A stretch of DNA of 64,000 nucleotides, taken from NCBI RefSeq assembly GCF_032854445.1, contig NC_088301.1:37561187-37625186 (forward strand), given 5' to 3'. Positions within the stretch are counted from its first letter, which is position 1. Each line of letters begins with the position of its first letter. The notes under the pieces were generated by a model. It was not told where the DNA came from and did not search any database. It saw only the letters and a program-made list of their open reading frames with translations. The position numbers and the translations under genes are program-made. This DNA is from Liolophura sinensis (lineage: Eukaryota; Mollusca; Polyplacophora; Chitonida; Chitonidae). Shown piece after piece: positions 59,965 to 64,000 of the stretch.

Positions 59965-62900
59965 CTTTTCGTGATAATTACGGTAATTTAACCGTGTACT
60001 GCGGAAAAATAAATTAATGTGTTAAAATTTCCCCTATTTGGATAATGTTGTATGTATCCTGCCACATAATGCCCTGACTTATATTCACTTTTGCGTTAGA
60101 ATCAATTTAGATGTGTATGTATATGGATTTTATTATAGGATACAAGCTTCATAATGCCCAGTAATGTAACTGTATAGTTAAATCAATGAGAATATATAAT
60201 TAGCTTGCTGCGGTTATCTATGCCTGTTTTATCTCCCTATAAATCAAAATGTATATTAGCTTTTTTTAAAAAATATACTATCGTAATCCCCTCATGGGTG
60301 TGTAGTCGTGGTGTATTCTGCTTATTTGTCATTCAGACTCAAAAACTATATATTATTCTGGAATTTGCTACATGGGATGAGGAACCGTCACAGGAAGTAT
60401 TGAAAGTACATTTACATGCAGCAACTTTAAATAGGCTAGTTTATTCATGACATATACACAGTCTTACTCCGGTGAAATAAGATGAGAGTAATCCTATATT
60501 AATGAGTGTTCTCTGATGAGTGCATGTTGTTTAATCCGATACATCCGTTTTGCTTCCGGATGACGGCTCTACGGGTATCTCTGTGTTTAAGATCACCTTT
60601 CCCTCAGTTGGGGGCCCACACAAACAACGACCTTTACACGGAGTATTAATTAACTTTCCTAAGGTCAATTAATTCTGTTTGCCAAAACAATAGAGCAATC
60701 TTCAAACTGACAAAGTTTTGTTGAACTTCCTCTAATCGTAAACATTGGTGCTTTTCAACGCCTGCCACCTGTTTACTTTCGGTGTCACGTGACCCTTTTC
60801 TGACTTGACACGAACGTCAAGAGCAGGTGCGCTCGAGTACTCGTCGTTCTATGAAATTCCACCCAAATTCCTCATACTAGATAACAATGGTAATCTTTCC
60901 GTATACGCACGGCTGGGCCATGTCATTCCAATTACATTTTTAATATCATTATTAATTTTAGTGTACATGACGCCCTATACCATTATTATGATGTTTGCGA
61001 TAATGTTTTCAAACCACCAACCGTCTATATCCTTCATACTTTGGATTTAATTAAGCTCTGTCCGCGTATGTGTTTAGAATCTAACATATTAGGTCATTCC
61101 GATAGGATAATTACGACATTCGCGTAATACCAGATGAATTCAAGGGCTTAATTATATTGGAAAATTTTTTTGGTGAAATTGTTTACAAGTGAAGTCCTGG
61201 TGTGTATAGATTTAGTCGTTGAATTTACAGAGAGCAAAAAAAAATAAAAAAGGAAAGCAGTTCATATAGCAGTGAATATGTTAGTTCCCGGAGGATTGTT
61301 GTGGGCGAATGGGATTTGTTTTCAGTGGCTCGCGTTCATGTACCATAATGATTTTATTAAAGACCTTCCGAGCCATTATGGTAACAGTGCTAAGAACATT
61401 TGTGGCTGGCATTGTATATTTGCCCCGTGTTATTTAACATTTCATTAATCTTTGGTAGTATTATTATATGACGTGCTTAAGAGTTCCAAGCTGCATTACA
61501 GGTATAGATTAAATATTGACAAGATTAGGTGGCCTTTCATCTTCTGCTGTTTACAGATTTAACTTATAATATCGACAGGGTCTCAAAATCAGATTGATCA
61601 AAACCATTATATGCCTTCTGAATGTTTGATTAATCTCTGCCGATCTGTTCAACGAAAGACACCAGGCCTTGGCAGCCGTATGTATAAATAATAACATGCT
61701 ACCAGCATATAACGTAACGCAAGCCGATATAGTCGCTGTATGCATGGCTTTATTCCAAACTGAATTATCACGGGGGCTTGAAGTCCAACGGGTGTTAGGA
61801 AGTTCAGTCTATATACACTGGATTACCAAGGCTGTGTCGCTCAAGCTTTCTGAGATATGCGACATGGCGAGTCATGCGTTAGATGATCAACTGTTAACCA
61901 GTCAGTGTATTTTGCCTTGTACATTGCACGTACTATTTTTTACATCCTTAGACCTGATGAGAAATAGCACAGTGTGCACAAGAAATAAGTCCAGCATGCA
62001 CATGTGTTTATATTTGTTTTATCCCAAAAGAGCTACATGTTTTACATTATTGTTTAGATCATCAATCCAAAACGTGAACATGAACATGCATTTAGCTGGG
62101 ATCAAAGGTGCCCTCAACTTACATGACACCAAGCACATCTCATAATTTTTGGTGTACTTGTATAAATCAATTAAAGATGAAATACACTTACACTGAAGAT
62201 GAAATGTCTTTACACTTACATTGACGATAAAATGTCTACACTTACACTTTTCTTCAGGCTCATTAGCATGAAAGACTTAATGTATTTAGAAGTATTTGAA
62301 CTGTTGGAAGGCTCATGTACATAACAACATACATCTTGGGGGGGATTTGTCAGTAAGGTAAACGTTGCAACATACACAAATAGTACAATTATATCAAAAC
62401 CAGTCCAAAAATGACGCATACTCATTATTAAAAGTGATCATTTAAAACTACTCTTAATAAATATTTAAAACGTATTTTGTTCCTCATTGTATAATTGAAA
62501 TTTGTATCGCTTGTTTAGTAAAGAGTTATTTTCAAGTGTAGAGATATTATAAAAGGCTATATTGCAAGATATATAAAACGTTTTCAAGTTCTGAGAAAGA
62601 AGATTCGATTGAACGTACAACTGTGCGTAAAAATATAAATGTGCATTATTTTATTGAAGAAGTGTGAATAGGTGAAGTTAATTGTCACAGGAAAAACATA
62701 TGTGTGGGGTATGAAATAGTACCTTAATCCGGTTAAGCAAAGATCACGTCAAGTGGCAAAATAAGAACTATTAATGGAACAGTCCAGTAAACATACGGTC
62801 ATAGGTGAGTGACAATAGGGAGACGCTATAGGTGATTCGCACTGCACGATACATATGACCTGCATATGACGGAAGCGATGCCAGCATGCTGTTTTTCTGG

Positions 62901-64000
62901 CGCAAGATTAACACAATCGGTTAAAACAAGAAGGTTCATGGAAAGATTTAAGTAACACTTCATGTACAAACACTAATGGTCCCACTGTGCCGAGCGAATG
63001 CTGAATCCGCTACCCCAAGCCAATTTGTTGACGTATCTAAAATAACATTTTTGTTATGCACATAGTGCATAGAAAGAATTCAACATGCCTTTAAACGAAT
63101 ACATTATTGATTTCAAAGTTTATGACATGCATTATCTCACTGTATGTCCATAGTAGGTTTTGAAACTTACCAAAATGTAATAATTCCACGTTATACAGTA
63201 AAAATGATATACTTTCATATAGTCGTTCATGCTATTTTCTATTTTAGGGCTTAGTCCCACTGAAAGATCGAGTTAATTTTACGCTTATCCTAAGAAAGAA
63301 TGAATACCTCGATTCCAACACTAGTTCGTTTAAAATGCTTTGGTTCAGCAGTCATGTGTATATTTACAAATAAATGAGTAACGCGGAAATGAACCAATGT
63401 CACAAACAATCACATGGAATTTGTTACCAGTTCAGGTTTGACGCTGAATATACTTGGCTAAAAACAACATATCGCTGGCTTATATTTCCTCAGAGTAAAT
63501 AAACAAGGAGACCAATGATATACGGACACTTTAACAAGGAATTTCGATCCCTCTTTGGTAAGATTGTAGCCGTTCTTTAACGCCGTATCAGGTTGTTAGA
63601 AAGTAGAAACATCATATAGCTGGGTTGCAAAGCTGCTTGGTGGTCTACTAAACAGAAATCTCTGTTTAAACATATGAATTACACAGGACCACGTTTTGCT
63701 AATCAAGGCTCCACTATAAGAACGCTAGTGTTTATTTTTCGTTTGCAAGAAAATGCCTCCGATGCTTTCCCCATTCTCACTGAACGACCTCACGTGAATG
63801 CGGAAGAGAGTTGGGGCCGATCCCCATCGCAACTTCTACCATGCACCGAGAGAGTCTTTCATCTTCGTAACCCCAATATTGCCCATCTGCCCGGATACAG
63901 TTTCAAATGACTGACTCGATTCCTCACTATCATAATTTTATCTCTACAGTCTACTTCTCTCTAACGATACTTTCAAAGAGGAATATCACTTGTTTTTAGA
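59965..64000. other. No recognised gene; one long ORF of uncertain status
   Basis: A 158-codon + strand frame (61669-62145) is the longest in the window but has no recognisable domain, signal peptide or homologous pattern. The stretch 60590-60830 is a motif-rich candidate regulatory island. Confidence 0.4.

Overview
The window looks like nuclear DNA from an animal, most likely a mollusc or another lophotrochozoan. It is AT-rich, has long stretches without genes, one intron-rich gene with GT-AG introns, many diverged tRNA-derived SINEs, long TA microsatellites, foldback elements and retroelement debris. The taxon is an inference from these repeats and was not tested by any search.

The only protein gene I can support is a complete 14-exon gene on the + strand (ATG at 21410, stop at 30731). 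It encodes a 360-residue zinc-regulated GTPase metalloprotein activator of the ZNG1/CBWD (COG0523, CobW) family. All 13 introns follow GT-AG, the spliced length is an exact multiple of three (1083 nt with stop), and the Walker A, Cx[15 protein letters not shown] and C-terminal CobW_C signatures are present in order. Its introns hold SINEs (two with clear target-site duplications), a candidate TIR element and a degenerate minisatellite.

Region by region. 1-13540: no gene; degenerate tandem repeats near 2.6-3.0 kb and two long TA arrays at 5.6-6.0 kb. 13541-14035: two SINE copies of one family facing each other. 15.68-16.66 kb: a broken Penelope-like retroelement. 17.06-17.37 kb: a palindromic minisatellite. 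20.5-21.4 kb: a SINE and a foldback just upstream of ZNG1. 21.4-31.06 kb: ZNG1 and its likely 3' UTR. 31.06-64 kb: no recognisable gene, but foldback elements at 34.8 and 46.8 kb, a roughly 183-bp tandem repeat carrying a SINE at 35.3-36.1 kb, a 94%-identical repeat pair at 39.7 and 42.6 kb, a 26-bp tandem array at 59.8 kb, and several GC-richer islands with clustered transcription-factor motifs that may be regulatory.

No bacterial or viral operon, CRISPR array, rRNA or functional tRNA gene was found. The observations that seem most worth a second look are three perfect GTCACGTGAC palindromes, each with a CANCTGT box just upstream, the inverted-repeat elements, and the altered METAP1-docking motif and histidine-rich stretch of the ZNG1 protein.
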